From Turritopsis dohrnii (taxonomy: Eukaryota; Cnidaria; Hydrozoa; Anthoathecata; Oceaniidae), in assembly GCA_027922465.2 (NCBI GenBank), contig BQMF02000286.1, positions 62,001 to 126,000 on the forward strand: DNA of 64,000 nt. Reading direction: 5' to 3'. The translations under genes and the position numbers were made by a program. Below are positions 21,584 through 34,280 of this stretch, piece after piece (the stretch's first letter is position 1; each line of letters starts with the position of its first letter). The notes under the pieces are model-generated. The model did no database searches, was not told the origin of the DNA, and saw only the letters and a list, made by a program, of their open reading frames with translations.

Positions 21584-24500
21584 ACAATGATATTGATGAC
21601 TTGTTGCATGGAAAAGTTATGACAAGCAATAGAAATTCTTCTAATGAATCTTGGACAACTTCTGAAGAAAACTCGTCCGGCAATGAGTACTCACTCAAGA
21701 CAAAACATACCAGGAAAAAAGACGATGAGGATGTGTATAGTAACCAAAAAAGAAAAAAGAAGAAAAAACACAAAAGACACAAAAGACGTAAAAAGGGCAG
21801 AAAAAAGCGAGAGGAAAGTGAAAATGAATCAGACGAAAGTTGTCTGAGTGAAGAGTCAACTACTCTTTCAAATGATGCGTGCGAAACTACAATAAATATT
21901 CTTCCAGCACTATTACAGACAAGTAATAATACTGAAAAGAGAAGTGAACCACAAACTATTAATATATTACCTGCCATATTGAACCACGATGAGCTAAGAG
22001 ATTCCTCAAATACAAGTGATCAGGCATTAGAGTCCGGAAAGGATTTACTAAGAGATATCATGAAAGTAATTAATGAACAGGAAACAAAAAGGAAAGACTT
22101 GATGAGTGAAAGTAGCAGTTACAATTCTGTGTCAAGGTATTTTCAAGTTTACTTATTTCCATTTTGTTTGTATTGAGTTCTATCTTATTGAAGTTCATTT
22201 TTAATAAAATTTGATTATTATGTTTTGGGTAAAATCTTGTTAAAATTTTTTTTTTCTGTTAAAGCAAGAATTACATTACGAACCACTTTTTTTCTTCATT
22301 CTTTGTTTTTGTCTTACTCATGGATTTTTATTCTAAAACTTCACAAAATGTAAAGTAACATTGGATTTATAGTTTCGAAAAGCTGTACACATAGAATCGT
22401 GTGAAAAGTGGCGACTCTTTTAGGATATAGTTTAAAGTATTGGTTTCATATTGAAATTAAAAAAAAGTTTTTTTTGAAGCTATTTATGTAATATCTTGGT
22501 TTTATTTTTTCGCAAAAGATTTTGGACCTAACTTACAAAAATAAACTAAAATCTGTGGTAGAAATAAGCATATTTTTTATCAAAAATCTGTTTTTCATTT
22601 TTGTTTTTCCGAAAGTGGAATGATTTCAAAATATGTGGCATTATTCAAGTTTGGACCCAAAAAAAACTTGGAAACAAGGCTTTTTGAAAAACTGATAAAA
22701 AACAACATCTTTTACTCGCGTATGTCATGATTTCAAAGAGACTGGAATGAGGACTGGAATCTTAGAAAAACTTGCTCAAACCATATCCTTCATTTTACAA
22801 ATTATTTGTGTATATATTATCATAAATCAATGAATATTCACATTGTTCAACTGCTATTTGTGACCCCAGTTTAAAGTTCTTACATTTTGCAATTAATATC
22901 AATAGGCAGTTTCTATCACAAAACATCTTTCTTTGGTTTATGTATATTTTGAAGTATTGACACTGACATGGCTTCAGCCGGTTGTGCAGAAATCCTTCTG
23001 CTTGTTAAGCTGTTTGATTTTATTGTGCTTTCATAGCAGGTCATTGACCTTTTTAACAATTGTAAGAACTGAATGAGTGAGGACTGTTTCAATTTTTTTG
23101 CAGAGTGACTAGTAGGAGACAAGCAGGTAGTAGAAGCAGAAGTAGAGATCATTCCAGAAGTAGAAGTTTCAGCAGGCGTGGCCAAAGAAGCTGTAGCAGA
23201 AGCCGGCATCATTCTAGAAGTAGAAGCCGAAATAGACGCAGAAGTGGCAGTGATCGACATTCTAGAAGTAGAAGCGGTGGCAGACGTCATAGAAAAAGCA
23301 GCAGCAGAAGCCGACATCATTCTAGAAGTAGAAGCCGAAATAGACGCAGTAGTGGCAGTGATCGGCATTCTAGAAGTAGAAGTCGTGGCAGGCGTCATAG
23401 AAGAAGCAGTAGCAGAAGCCGACATCATTCCAAAAAAAGTAGAAGTCATAGCAAAAATCGAAAGAAATGCAATGATGATCGTCATTCCAGAAGTAGAAGT
23501 CGCAGTAGACATCAAAGAAGTGGTGGTTCCAGAAGTAGAAGTCCTAAATCTGCATGGGATCTAATGTATGTCCCATCCAATAAAAACTACTCCTCATATA
23601 AACAAAACAGTTCATCAAATGGCAGCAATGATGCAGCAAGTAAGTCTTCAGATGTTAAAAAGCAAAAATCCGACGATGGTCCTGTTTTTATGAACACAAC
23701 AGTACATGTTAAGAAATCAATTGACATAAAAATTCCAGACTTAAACGTTGCAAAGAATGAATCTTCCACCAATAAAAACACAGATGTTCGATCATCCATG
23801 TTTGGAAAGTGGGAAAAGTATGAGCCAAGTGGAGGCCATCACAAAGAACTCCAAAATCTAACGAAACTTTGCCAAAACATATCAGCTAAGGAGAATCTCC
23901 CCGATGATGAAATGGATATAGTTGATGAAAAAGAGGAAAATAATGTCCATCATCCTTTTAAAGTAGCTCCTGCTCCGATGTATCTGCCGCAAAATTACTT
24001 TCACAAGCATGTTCCAACGGTATGTTTTTAAAATTTCTCTATAATTCTTAGTGTTCAAATTATTAGGTAATCAAGCTCTTACTTGTAATGCATGTTCGCC
24101 GTAAAGGAAACCTACATGCTACTGATACTCTCTGCCTAACAAATTTTTAAAAGCTAGATGATAGTAATTAACTATGTGTTTTATTGACCAAAAGGTAGGG
24201 CAAACTTGGTACCTTTAGCTTTTATTTCAAAACGGATGATAAATTTTCTCCATCCTCCACTGAAAATTATTACATCGTATTCCTCGTATTTCAAGCCAAC
24301 CATAATGACTGACCCCATCCCAGTGGGTAAATTTGTTGAAAAACCACTGCCAAGGAGTGCATTTCTATAAGAAATAGATACACTGTTTCATTAAAAATGC
24401 TCTTCATCGCAGAGATATTTTGCCCACTGGGATGTTTGTCTCACAGAAAATTATTTGGTAAAGAGCATGGTGTACGGATACATGTCTATAGGTACACAAG

Positions 24501-27191
24501 GTTTAGGTAGAAATTCTTCAAAATAATGGATAACAAGAAGTCTTGACTTTTTTTGAACACAAGAAAGATTCTTCTGTCTAAAGGACGGATCTAAGTAGTG
24601 TCATACATTTTGTTGAATTTTTACTTAAAACCTTTGTGTGTATTTCTTGTTCTATTCTCTCTTTTATAGATTGAAAAGATCTTGATGGTGTACTCATTGC
24701 TGCTGGAAGCCAAGTTGATCCTTAGTTGAAAAGACGAGAAAAAAAATTCAGACTGCATAGAACAAGTTTACTTTTTACTATGTGGACGCCTTAGGAACGT
24801 GCGTTGGTGGTTTATTTAAGGCTCTTTTCAACTAAGGATCAACTTTGCTTTCAGTTCAATTTTTCAAATTTTAGAAGCATCCACTCAAATTTGAACTTTC
24901 CATTAAAGCTCAAATTTGTTGGGATGCTATGTATTTTTTCCGTTTCCTCATCTTTCTCTTGAAGGTGATTATTCTATGGAGTATTAAATTTATCACTCAA
25001 AGATAGGTAAGAAACGATTTAGGCGTAAATATGTTTCAACAAAATCCGGTTGTTGGAGGTGAAACGGAGTAGATTACACGCGAAACACATGGATTTTAGA
25101 AGAATTCGTTTTTAGTAGAAATCTTTGAATTTGAAACCAGTCTACTGAAACCTGATCTTACTAGATATCTTTTTATGACTCATTACATGTTCCCGCCAAT
25201 GTTGTTTTTGTTGAGTGAATGCGATATTGGTTTAGAATATGCGATATTGGTTTAGAATCCGGCTCAAGCTATCATGGCTGGTACGATGAAAGCTATTACA
25301 GGCGGGTCTGACCCACCGTTGACTGGGCCACTTGAAAAACACTTTCCCGTATCATCAGGAACTGATCATCGGAAAAAGGAACACGCCGACACTGAAGATG
25401 ACAAACATTTACCTGTCTTTGAGGCTGTGCCAGCTAAAACGGAAGAGGTATCAATTGTATTGGTGAACGATTACACACCTTCTGTTTTCTCCTAGTTGCC
25501 ACGCCTAACCCAAAATTTGGTTTTAGTTGTTCAGTTAGGAGTTACTAATTTTCGCGTGTAAAAATATTTATAAATTTCACGAATTCTAGTCGGATTTTGC
25601 AAAATACACGCAAATTTGTTTGTCTTTTAGCAAATGAATTTATAAAAAAAAACGCTTTAAATGTGAGCGTCTTTCAAGCAAAATTTGTGTTTGACATTTA
25701 ACGAACCTTTTTTTAACTGGAAAACCGAAATTACGCTGAATGTGAAAATACAATCGAAGACCAGCGATAAGTTACGAACTAGTTGCAAAGCAGTGCAACT
25801 TTGAGCAAGTCTAAATACCTCACTTAGTGTCGCAGCTCTCCACCAGGCGGGAAATGTCGAAAGAATAGAGGCTCTTTCTGCTATTCGTCTGGCGACATTT
25901 TTTGCCGCGACATTTTGTTTAGCCAATCAGGTTGCTCTAAAATTTTTACCGTTGCTTATACTGCTTAGTGAAGATCCTGAAGCTTAAAGAAATTAAAACT
26001 GCGCATGTCTCTACTGAATTGAAAAAAACTGTTTGGTATGATTTATTATATTGTTCTCTTAGCGGATTGATGTGAGCGCAGTTATTGCGCGTAGACTTGG
26101 CGCGCAACAGATTTTGACCAAAAATCCGGATGATTATTCCGCAAAGTTAGTTCTGGCGGAGTGCGATATAAAATTGAAACGGTGGAGTGACCAAAATAAA
26201 AAGCCTGGCAAGTTTACTGGTGAAGTTGGAACGAGGATGAACAAAAACGATATTGCTGGTGTGATCGAAACTTGGGTTAGAAAAGTAAGAAGTTCGCCTT
26301 TCATTTTAACATCTATCTTCTTCTGTTTTGTTCTCTTTGACACTCAAATTTCAGGATTTCTTTCATAATTTATCTCCGGTTACCGGTGGTATTGGCCAGA
26401 GAATGATGGAAAAAATGGGGTGGCAACAAGGCACGCCATTGGGCAGAAATCAGGAAGGATTTATTGCGCCACTAGCCTTAGACGTGAAAGTCGGTCGTGG
26501 AGGTCTGCAGTCTGTTGATGAAGAAGCAGCTTTAAGACGTGGTCCTGCAGGCAAGATGCTTCCAAAGAAACGATTGACATTGGCACCTGTCACAAACGTC
26601 AACGGTACCTTTTTCTGTTGCTCTATTACGTCATTCATAATGACACCATGAGAGAGAAATTCAATTTCTCTCTAAATATCCTGATAAATGTGGGGAATTT
26701 ATTTGACTTTTTTTATTCATTTTTAAATTTGAGGCAACTTTTTGAAGATCTAATGTGGGTGCGATTTAACCTTCTGAACTATTAGGAATAACACAGTTTC
26801 ATCTTCCCTAGTTAATCAGCTCAAGTCATTCAGTCTCTCTATAACTCAGGTTATTGGCTGGTGATATTGTCTGTGAATCATGTTGGGAAGTGTGACAAGG
26901 ATTTGAAACATTGCTAAGTAATGATCTGTACTTTTTACGATTGAATTTAATTTTATGCCAGGTAAACATCCAGTGTCTGCTTTGGCCGAACTCTGCACGA
27001 AACAAAGACTTGGAGTTCCCACATACGAACTAGTGTTTGAACATGGTCAAGCTCACAATAAAAACTTCTTAATGAAAGTCACAGTTCAAGATGTGGATTA
27101 TCAGGCCTCGGTTGCTTCACCTAACAAAAAACACGCAAAGGCTCAAGCCGCTATTACGGCTTTGCGTATTATGGGTGCCTTAAAGGAGTGA
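21584..27191 (+). CDS. SON: SON homologue (SR-rich, G-patch, dsRNA-binding), 5' incomplete
   Basis: Exons are 21584-22136, 23104-24019, 25256-25447, 26063-26284, 26355-26604 and 26962-27191. Phases are consistent and give 786 codons after an incoming phase-1 junction; the first exon was not found. Order of parts: a Lys-rich block (KRKKKKKHKRHKRRKK) like the basic block near the N-terminus of vertebrate SON; an RS domain of SRSRSR/SRSRHHS repeats (about 23120-23560); a linker with FPVSSG and HRKKE, as in SON; a helical region (AGVIETWVRK); the G-patch (TGGIGQRMMEKMGWQQG...PLGRNQEGF); and a C-terminal double-stranded RNA-binding domain (KHPVSALAELC...SPNKKHAKAQAA). Known SON acts in nuclear speckles as a splicing co-factor. 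This form is much shorter than human SON, lacking the long vertebrate repeats. Intron 2 of the visible part carries a MITE. Confidence 0.93.
24315..24434. mobile_element. 'CCCAGTGGG' MITE, copy 4 (best preserved)
   Basis: The termini CATCCCAGTGGGTA and TGCCCACTGGGATG are inverted copies. A second inner palindrome links CCACTGCCAAGGAGTGCATT with AAATGCTCTTCATCGCAG. It is 120 bp long and lies in a SON intron. Confidence 0.8.
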
Positions 27192-28662
27192 CGAAGCATT
27201 GTTGCAGTGAATAGATTATTGGCTGAAAGTGATGTGGTACAATGAATTGGTTGAAAGAGAGTGATAAAGTCCTTTAAAAGAACTATGGGTAAAATTTTGG
27301 GACTTAACTATTTTCTGTTGTCACTATACCTGCAAAAACTACGTGAAGAAATTTACCGAATAGTAGTGTTTTTGTAACTGAAAGCTGTTTTTTAGAAGTT
27401 GGATGGAAATACTCAATTTATTTTCTAATATCAGTTATAATGCTGAATTTTCTTAATTACAACAAAACTGAAGCTTATCTTTTTACTTAACCTTTGCAAA
27501 TATTGTCGGTGGAGAATACGCTGCAGCGACCTAGGACATTGTGGACGAGGGAAAAATTATGAAAATATATGAAGGGTAAATGTTTGAACCATGTTGAACA
27601 AGATTGTGATTAGCTCAGATGGCTGCCATACGTTTCATCTCCAGATTTCTTACAAGCTAAGTTTGCAGTGTAAACCTTGTTATATTTGTTTGGTTTAGGA
27701 AGGGTATAAGATTCTCTTTCTTAGTTTAACTGACGAGTTGAAATCGTTGAATGTGAAACACTTTGTCAATATGGCGTCTCCCCTGAAACCAGTACAGTCA
27801 CATTATTAAAGCTACCAATCTCAAGGGAAATATGTTTTTCTTTTAAAAAAAAAAATCCAACCTGAACATCAATACAATTCGTCTGGTGGTTATAGGGTAT
27901 TAAAGCTAAAATCTTTAATAATCGTTATTTCAAGTTGATTTTTTTTACAAGGAGAGAAAATCATACAGAAAGATCACAAAAAATCAAAAAAATTAAAAAA
28001 TTGGTCCACAGAACCAAAAAACTGAGCAACACGCTGCGACACATAACAGCGGAATGGTACCAGGTATGAAAATGCAATTTTGTACTTGTATTTAGATTAT
28101 GGAGATGTACTTCCTGTAGCAAAATCAATTTGATAGCATTAATAGTTTGGCTGTTATGTCACTACTTCGTATACTAGAACTATAAAAAAGTCCGGAAATT
28201 GCACAAACCCCCTAGAAAACAATCCAATATCTAAGAAAGTACTTATCCTCATTAAATAATTCTGGTACAGCAAGTGTAAAACACATTAATGGTCAACTGA
28301 CAAAAATTTCAGCCAAATCAAGCAAAGCGTTCTCATTTTATATGTCGCAGCGTGTGGAAAAACACCAATTTGAGAAAAAGACGCTTAAAACTCAAAATGC
28401 AAAAAAATTATATACCAACAGGCTATATCATTCATCAGTGCAGATGTTTTCACTGCCTCAGGCTCATTATTACTAATATGACCGTGTCACATTAGCTAGA
28501 TTAGCCTAAATCATTTACTGTTTCATTTTTGAAGAAATTGTGATATTATTACTGCACAGACAGAGGAAAGTTAACTCGAACTACCGTAAAACAGGAATAA
28601 ATCGTGTAAAACATCTACATTATAATAAAATATGTAAATGTATAGTTCTATCACCAAATAAA
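27192..28662. other. SON 3' UTR and intergenic
   Basis: No further gene or clear repeat is seen. Confidence 0.5.
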
Positions 28663-29190
28663 CTAGAAAAGTCCAGCTTCATATGTTACACCTTCATTTT
28701 CCTCAGCTGCATCGGTGAAGCCTTTTCGAATGGCACGCAGCTGCTTCCGTCTGTGTTTAATTTGGTCCGAAGACTTCTGTTCCACTGACTGTATTCTGTT
28801 GTCATCAGTTTTTTCACAATATGCTGTGGTATACTTTCCAGGAGCAATATGCAGTTTATGAAATACTTCAGTGATACCAAACAAATCATCATTAAAACAT
28901 ATAACAGCTGATGCTACTGCAAGTTCTACAGTAGGTTTGCCAATAAAAACATCTTTTCGACATCTTTTCCAAATCAAGTTGTTGATGGACTCATTATTGT
29001 TACTTGCAGCATTCATTGTCATATTTAACTTTCGAGAGTTGCATTCTGGACAACAACCCAACATATTGATTATATTAGTAATTATGTCAGTGTCAATTAA
29101 AATAAAACAAGAGGGAATACATTGTACATTATCTACACTGGATGTTGTGGAGGTGCTTTGGGTTCGGCGAAGATAACTACCAGCAGGCAA
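28663..29190 (-). mobile_element. Mutator-like transposase-related ORF (fragment)
   Basis: A 175-aa open frame. ILIDTDIITNIINMLGCCPEC resembles the 'identify first domain' region with a CxxC pair seen in Mutator-like transposases common in cnidarian genomes. The segments AVASAVICFNDDLFGITE and KLHIAPGKYT match the following 'A.....G.G...L..F....nip' region, and the C-terminal RRKQLRAIRKGF...EGVTYEAGLF matches the tail of such ORFs. It begins and ends without the catalytic DDE core, so it is a fragment or a domesticated remnant. The assignment is from memory of family patterns. Confidence 0.5.
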
Positions 29191-29453
29191 TGATGAGTCT
29201 GCTCCTGATGATGATCATGATGGCTGAAGTGTGCCATCTTTTCCTACTTCCATAGTAGCTGACTAGCTATTACTTTTAGACTTTACCAGTTTCCTTACTG
29301 AAGCAGACACAAAATCATTTTCAGCTGAATTGCTTGCCAGGTTCTTTTTTGATGTGTGTTGATTTCTCTAAAAGCACGTTTTCTAAAATACCTTTGAATG
29401 TCCAGTTTTCCTTCTTTTAGTAGATTCACACTTTGTATATTCCATTGCTACTA

Positions 29454-30077
29454 CAGTGAATCTCTATAAGACGGACACACCATAAAGCGGACATCTCCAT
29501 AAGACGGACAGTAAACCCAGGAACGGATGTATTCCCCCCGGTCAAACTCTCATAAGGAAATCCCTATAAAGCGGACAAATATAAAGCGGACATTCCGTAA
29601 AGCGGACGGTTTTTTCAGGAACGAAATGGCATTTCCCCTTGAAAATACTCTCTCTAAAGCGGACAGGGCCAAAAAAACACAGAATAATCACTTTTATTTA
29701 TTTTATTTATTTCAAACATTTATCTACTTTGTTTGAGAGCGCATCAGCACACTTCTCGACGCTCTTCTCCAGCCAATGCACTGCATTTTCTGGGCCTGCT
29801 GCCGTGTACTTTGCGGGAATTTCCAGACCATATCCCCCGCCTCTGTTGATGCGCTTGCCAGTCACTTCAACGGCAAAAACCCTAGGGGAGAGGCTGTTCC
29901 AAGACCCTCTTTTATGCAGTAGTGTTGTTCTTATGTACCAATGCATGACTAACTTTTCTAGTACTAAGGAAGTGTCCATAAATTTGTCCAAAAATAGATT
30001 TTAGAGGGTTTTATTGGAACTTTCTATAAAGCGGAGAGTTCCGTAAAGCGGACACTTTTTTCATAGAGATTCCACTG
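29454..30077. mobile_element. pogo/Tigger-like non-autonomous element, TA TSD
   Basis: The left terminus CAGTGAATCTCTATAAGACG and the right terminus ATAGAGATTCCACTG are inverted copies, flanked by TA on each side (29452-29453, 30078-30079). 'TAAAGCGGACA' motifs repeat inside both ends (at least seven near 29470-29660 and 30030-30055). It is 624 bp. An internal minus-strand open frame (29707-29991) has no recognised domain. Confidence 0.8.
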
Positions 30078-30693
30078 TATTATAATTTACCAATAAGTCA
30101 CAAAAAGCACGAAACAACTGGAACAAATGTGAAAAATCAAGCTCTAGTGTTGGTGAACTGACACAAATAATAACACAACACAGCAGTTTTAACCACAGAT
30201 TTGGAGTAAATTTGGTGAGTTTTTACAAGAAACAGGACATTCCTGTTAGGTAAAATACTTTAATATACGTTTCTTGTCGCGACAATGAGCTTTCCCGCAG
30301 TGTTGACACTGAAGGGGCATCAGAAAGGAGGGTAAAAATAGTTGCTAAGGCGGTTGCTAAGGCAAGAAGTGCTCACCTTAGTCTTTATTATTGAAGAATC
30401 TCCCAATTTATAGGGCTGGTCGTGAGAAATAAATCTCACCATCGTTTTCTACACTAATGAAAATACCAAAACATATGTATTTTAAAATTTTGAAAAAATT
30501 GACATTTGATACTATATAACCACCTTACCGCTTCTCTCTTTGAACAAAAAAAAAAAGTACAAGTAAAATCTATACAAATAAAAACGATGAAGAGGAGTAG
30601 CATTAAACCGTTGTAGTTGTAAGTTGTACCATTTGCACCCTGCCGACTGGAAATATTAGAACAGACATTACAACAGGTTGTGTTTACATAATA

Positions 30694-30790
30694 CCGTAAA
30701 GTTCCGATAGTAAGCGCTCCCAATAGTAGGCGCTAAAAAGTGCTGCTAAAACTGAAAGTAACCGAGGCGCTTACTATCGAAACTTTATGG
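30694..30790. mobile_element. 97-bp palindromic MITE, TA TSD
   Basis: The left end CCGTAAAGTTCCGATAGTAA and the right end TTACTATCGAAACTTTATGG are nearly perfect inverted copies. TA flanks both sides, and GCGCT motifs lie inside. It is almost entirely terminal repeat. Confidence 0.85.
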
Positions 30791-31104
30791 TATTGATAAA
30801 GAAAGCATTGTTGACGACTGACCTATATTAACACAGTTTCACTGGATCTAGGAAGACACCAGGTAGTGTGAAGACATCAGGTAGTGCGACACCGGTTAGT
30901 GTAGACTTCAAAATGCTTTTTTCCATTAGGTGTTGAATGAAGACAAAATGGATACACAAAACGGATTTCCCGTATATCAAAAAGGAAAGAGACCCTGGGT
31001 TCGAGGTTGCCTTCTTTTGTACTTAGTGAAATCATTTTTTTTAGAACCACTTTCGGTACAGTTTGTTCTTGCTTTAACGCAGCATAATGAAACAAATGTA
31101 TATA

Positions 31105-31180
31105 CCGTAAAACTTCGAATAAACGCCCCCTTCTTTTAAGCGGCCCCCTCGAATAAACACCCCCTGAAAAAGTAAAATTA
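31105..31180. mobile_element. left end of a CCGTAAAACTTCGAATAAACG MITE
   Basis: TA-flanked CCGTAAAACTTCGAATAAAC is followed by repeated AAACGCCCCC and AATAAACACCCCC. The matching right end of this family is seen at 37600-37628 (inverted). No right end is visible here, so the copy is truncated. Confidence 0.6.
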
Positions 31181-31239
31181 CCGAGAACATCATTCAAACA
31201 TAACATTTGTATATACAAAATGTATTTGGGATTTTTTTG

Positions 31240-31325
31240 GCTACGGGGGTGGTCCATAACTACTGCCACGGTAAAAGAGAAAAAGACACACGGCAAAAGA
31301 ATAAGACAAAAAAGAAAAAAGGTCA
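31240..31325. repeat. inverted copy of the 'TTTGCCGTG' repeat
   Basis: GGTGGTCCATAACTACTGCC followed by CACGGTAAAAGA and ACACACGGCAAAAGAA is the reverse complement of the right part of 34857-35060. Confidence 0.6.
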
Positions 31326-31501
31326 TGAAAGAAAAAATGAATTATGAAAACAATGTTATTTTCCTAATCTCGCATTTCACCGGAACCTAGGTCGACAGCG
31401 CAGATGAAGCAATTAAGGTACTTTGTCTCTTACGGTAAACGTAGTGATGGTCTCAATTGGGTTGTTTGATGCCAAAAAAACTAATAAACCTATTACCTTA
31501 A

Positions 31502-31917
31502 CGGTCTTTATTTGGCCGGCCCTTATTTGGCTACGACCAAATTTTGGATTTGGCCAATTAGGGCCGAAATTTGGCCACAAGGATAAGAAATTGGCCACTT
31601 TTGAAAACATAAGACTTTTTAATGAGTTTTTTACCAAATACCTTTGACGAAAGTTTAGCATTTCCTGAATACGAGTACGTGATACCTTAAAATATAGTTG
31701 ACTATGTTTACTCTAACGCTCACTTAACATGCCAGTCTGTCAAAGTTGACATCGCCGATGAAAATTCGAAGTTTCTGCTTCATTTTAAAAAGTGGCCAAT
31801 TTTCACTCGTAGGGTCATTTTGATGCGGCCCTTAATTGGCCGACCCCAAATTGGCAGGCCCTTATTTGGCCAGCGACGAAAATTTTGGCCAATAAGGGCC
31901 GGCCAAATAAGGGCCAC
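31502..31917. mobile_element. MITE with GGCCGGCCCTTATTTGG termini, TAA TSD
   Basis: The left end (TTTATTTGGCCGGCCCTTAT) and right end (ATAAGGGCCGGCCAAATAAG) are inverted. Further GGCCAAT/ATTTGGCC pairs extend about 90 bp inwards (…GGCCACTTTT at 31595; AAGTGGCCAATTT at 31790). The flanks are TAA at 31499-31501 and 31918-31920. A 3-bp TWA duplication fits PIF/Harbinger, which is an inference. Confidence 0.7.
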
Positions 31918-32529
31918 TAACGTATACGGGGACGGTGAGATGAAATTAAGCGTGAAAGGGCAAGGGACAAAAGGGAATTGGAAAAGTTCATCCGTGTTTA
32001 CAAAATTTTACAATAACGAAAATGAGGCCGAAAAAAGCTCTTCAAAATATTAAAAATGTGTTCTAGGAGGAAATCAGGCCCAATGAAGCCATTTAACCTT
32101 AGCCTTAGAACTTGAGACTGACCTAGTTAATGGAAAATGAATGTATCAATGCCAGGTGCATACAACACACACACATAATCATAGCAATAGTACATTCAGA
32201 TATTTCAGCATGAACATAAACAGAAAGATTTCTGCAAAAACTGAAAGCTGAAAACTGAAAATATGAAAAATGAAATACTATAATAGCATTCATGGAACTT
32301 GAATGATTTTGAATCATTGAATGTTTGAATAATTTCTACAATACATCACATTCCTAATTACATGCTTCTCAGGACATTTTGAAGGCATAATTGACACAAT
32401 GCGAAACTTTATTATAATGTATATATACTGCCAATAAACTGAACGACATGTTTGTTGATACAAGATAATATAAACGATACATGGACGATGGACCCTTTCA
32501 GATATCTTAATGAGTATGCTCGTAACTCA

Positions 32530-33266
32530 TTAAAGGGAAATTAAGCCTTAAAATTTCTTTTCTGATTTTGAGCATGAAATACTTCATTTATCCTACAGGA
32601 ACACCTTTTTATGTATAATAGGTATTCCAAATGAAAAAAACTGCTAAAAAAACAACTTAGTTAAATCACCATTACAGCTTTCGTTATAAATATCATGACG
32701 TCACAGAGCGAATTTCATTTGCAGAAATATCAGACGTAGGCAGCACATGATGGCGTGTTTTTTACGTCTATGTTCTAAAGATGCGAGAAAAGGTAGAAAA
32801 ACAACATAAACACGAAAATATTTATCATTCATCAACATAAATGTAAAATAAGTTTATCAGCAACGATTCAAGAAAAATGTAAACAGTCTGTCATTACCGA
32901 AGATTTCATTTTTTATACATCCAAAATATACACATTTGTTTAAAAACTCGCTTACGCACGTATACCTGCCATAAATCTAAAACGTAATACTTTTTAATAA
33001 AGGTTTTATATCACGAAGAACTTAATAACTTTCATCAACAAAAACAAAATATTGCAGTTTATGTCATCTTTACAAAAACAGCGATCGCGCTGTGACGTCA
33101 AAATTTCCATCTCAGAGCACTGCAATGGCGTCCGTTGTTAGATACTAAATAACGAAAACTGAGTATAATTATCATTTAAAATAATTTTTAATGGTCACAG
33201 AAGATTAATGAGACCTTTCTGCAGCTAATATAAAAAGTTTTTGATAAAGGCTTAATTTCCCTTTAA
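32530..33266. mobile_element. 737-bp inverted-repeat element with TTAAAGGGAAATTAAGCC ends
   Basis: The left terminus TTAAAGGGAAATTAAGCCTT is mirrored by the right terminus AAGGCTTAATTTCCCTTTAA. Inverted similarity continues inwards, including GACGTCACAG on one side and CTGTGACGTCA on the other. Two readings of the TSD are possible: TTAA itself (piggyBac/Kolobok style), or CTCA (32526-32529 and 33267-33270) with TTAA as part of the element. No transposase is present. Confidence 0.72.
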
Positions 33267-34280
33267 CTCAAAACATTTTTCCAAGAACATATAAATTTTG
33301 ATCATGCAAAAATACATTCATATACATTCATCATATCGACTAAAATCAACATAAATAAATATAACTCAAATCAGAAATTTCTGTTTTAGTTTGATTAGCA
33401 ATATGGCATGCACTTACATTCTTCATGTCAGTTGAAATTCATGATCAGTTTAAAAAAGATCTTTAGGAAATTTAAGAAAAGTTGAATGATTTTTACAACA
33501 TAACATTACATTTCTGATTACATATGCACCGAGAGGCATTGCAAAACTGTAATTGACACTATGCGAAACACCTTTTAATTTGCTATTGTGATTAGGAAAG
33601 CCATTTGTAATGAAGGACATCAATATACAGTGTGTTTCGTAATGTTGGAAATGGAAATTTTAAAGTTGTTTTTTTAAATAAATATACCGAATTTCAAAAT
33701 AATTTTTACATCAATGGAAAGCCATTTTCAAGCTCTTTCGGCTAGTATATTTGTGTGAAAAATGAAAAAGTGAGTTTTGAAAAAATAAAGAAATGTCATC
33801 GAAAAATGTAATTAAATTTTTAATGGTCGATTAACACGTAGTTTAATTACATCGTGCTTATTGTTTCAAAACACTGAATCCATTCAAATTTGTTATTAAT
33901 TTTATGTTTGCGCTGAGATCCCCAACTTGATATTTTAAAACATAAAAGTTTAACGTTTTTCGTGAACACACAGCTTATCAAGATAATTCGAAGTTTCTTC
34001 TATAATATGCTCTTAAAAATCCATTTAGTATTGACCAAAGAAACTTGTAAATCTAAAAGGTTTTCTTCGCTCAGCGACATGCGTTGCACGGCGTTTTGGT
34101 TTCATGTAAACGCACGCATGAATTTTCAAAAAACCGCTAGGTTTGGACAGCAGAAAAAGGAAAACAAAGCCGGTTGTAATAGCTTTCTTGCTTTCGCAGA
34201 AATCTAATAAGCATGAGTCAAAATGTAATTGATGCTGTTCGTTTATCCTCCATTCCGACAATGTAAACAGAGGTTAGGTT
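33267..34280. other. no gene seen
   Basis: AT-rich. An open frame at 33962-34207 and its antisense partner show no family resemblance. Confidence 0.45.

Noticed and set aside
22916..23515. Long minus-strand open frame opposite SON exon 2
   Set aside because: It is the complement of the Arg-Ser repeat, whose AGAAGTAG-like codons leave the opposite strand open. There is no splice or start context.
31413..31661. Open frames on both strands with repeated WPNFGP-like peptides
   Set aside because: Translation of the inverted TTTGGCC repeats of the MITE, not protein.
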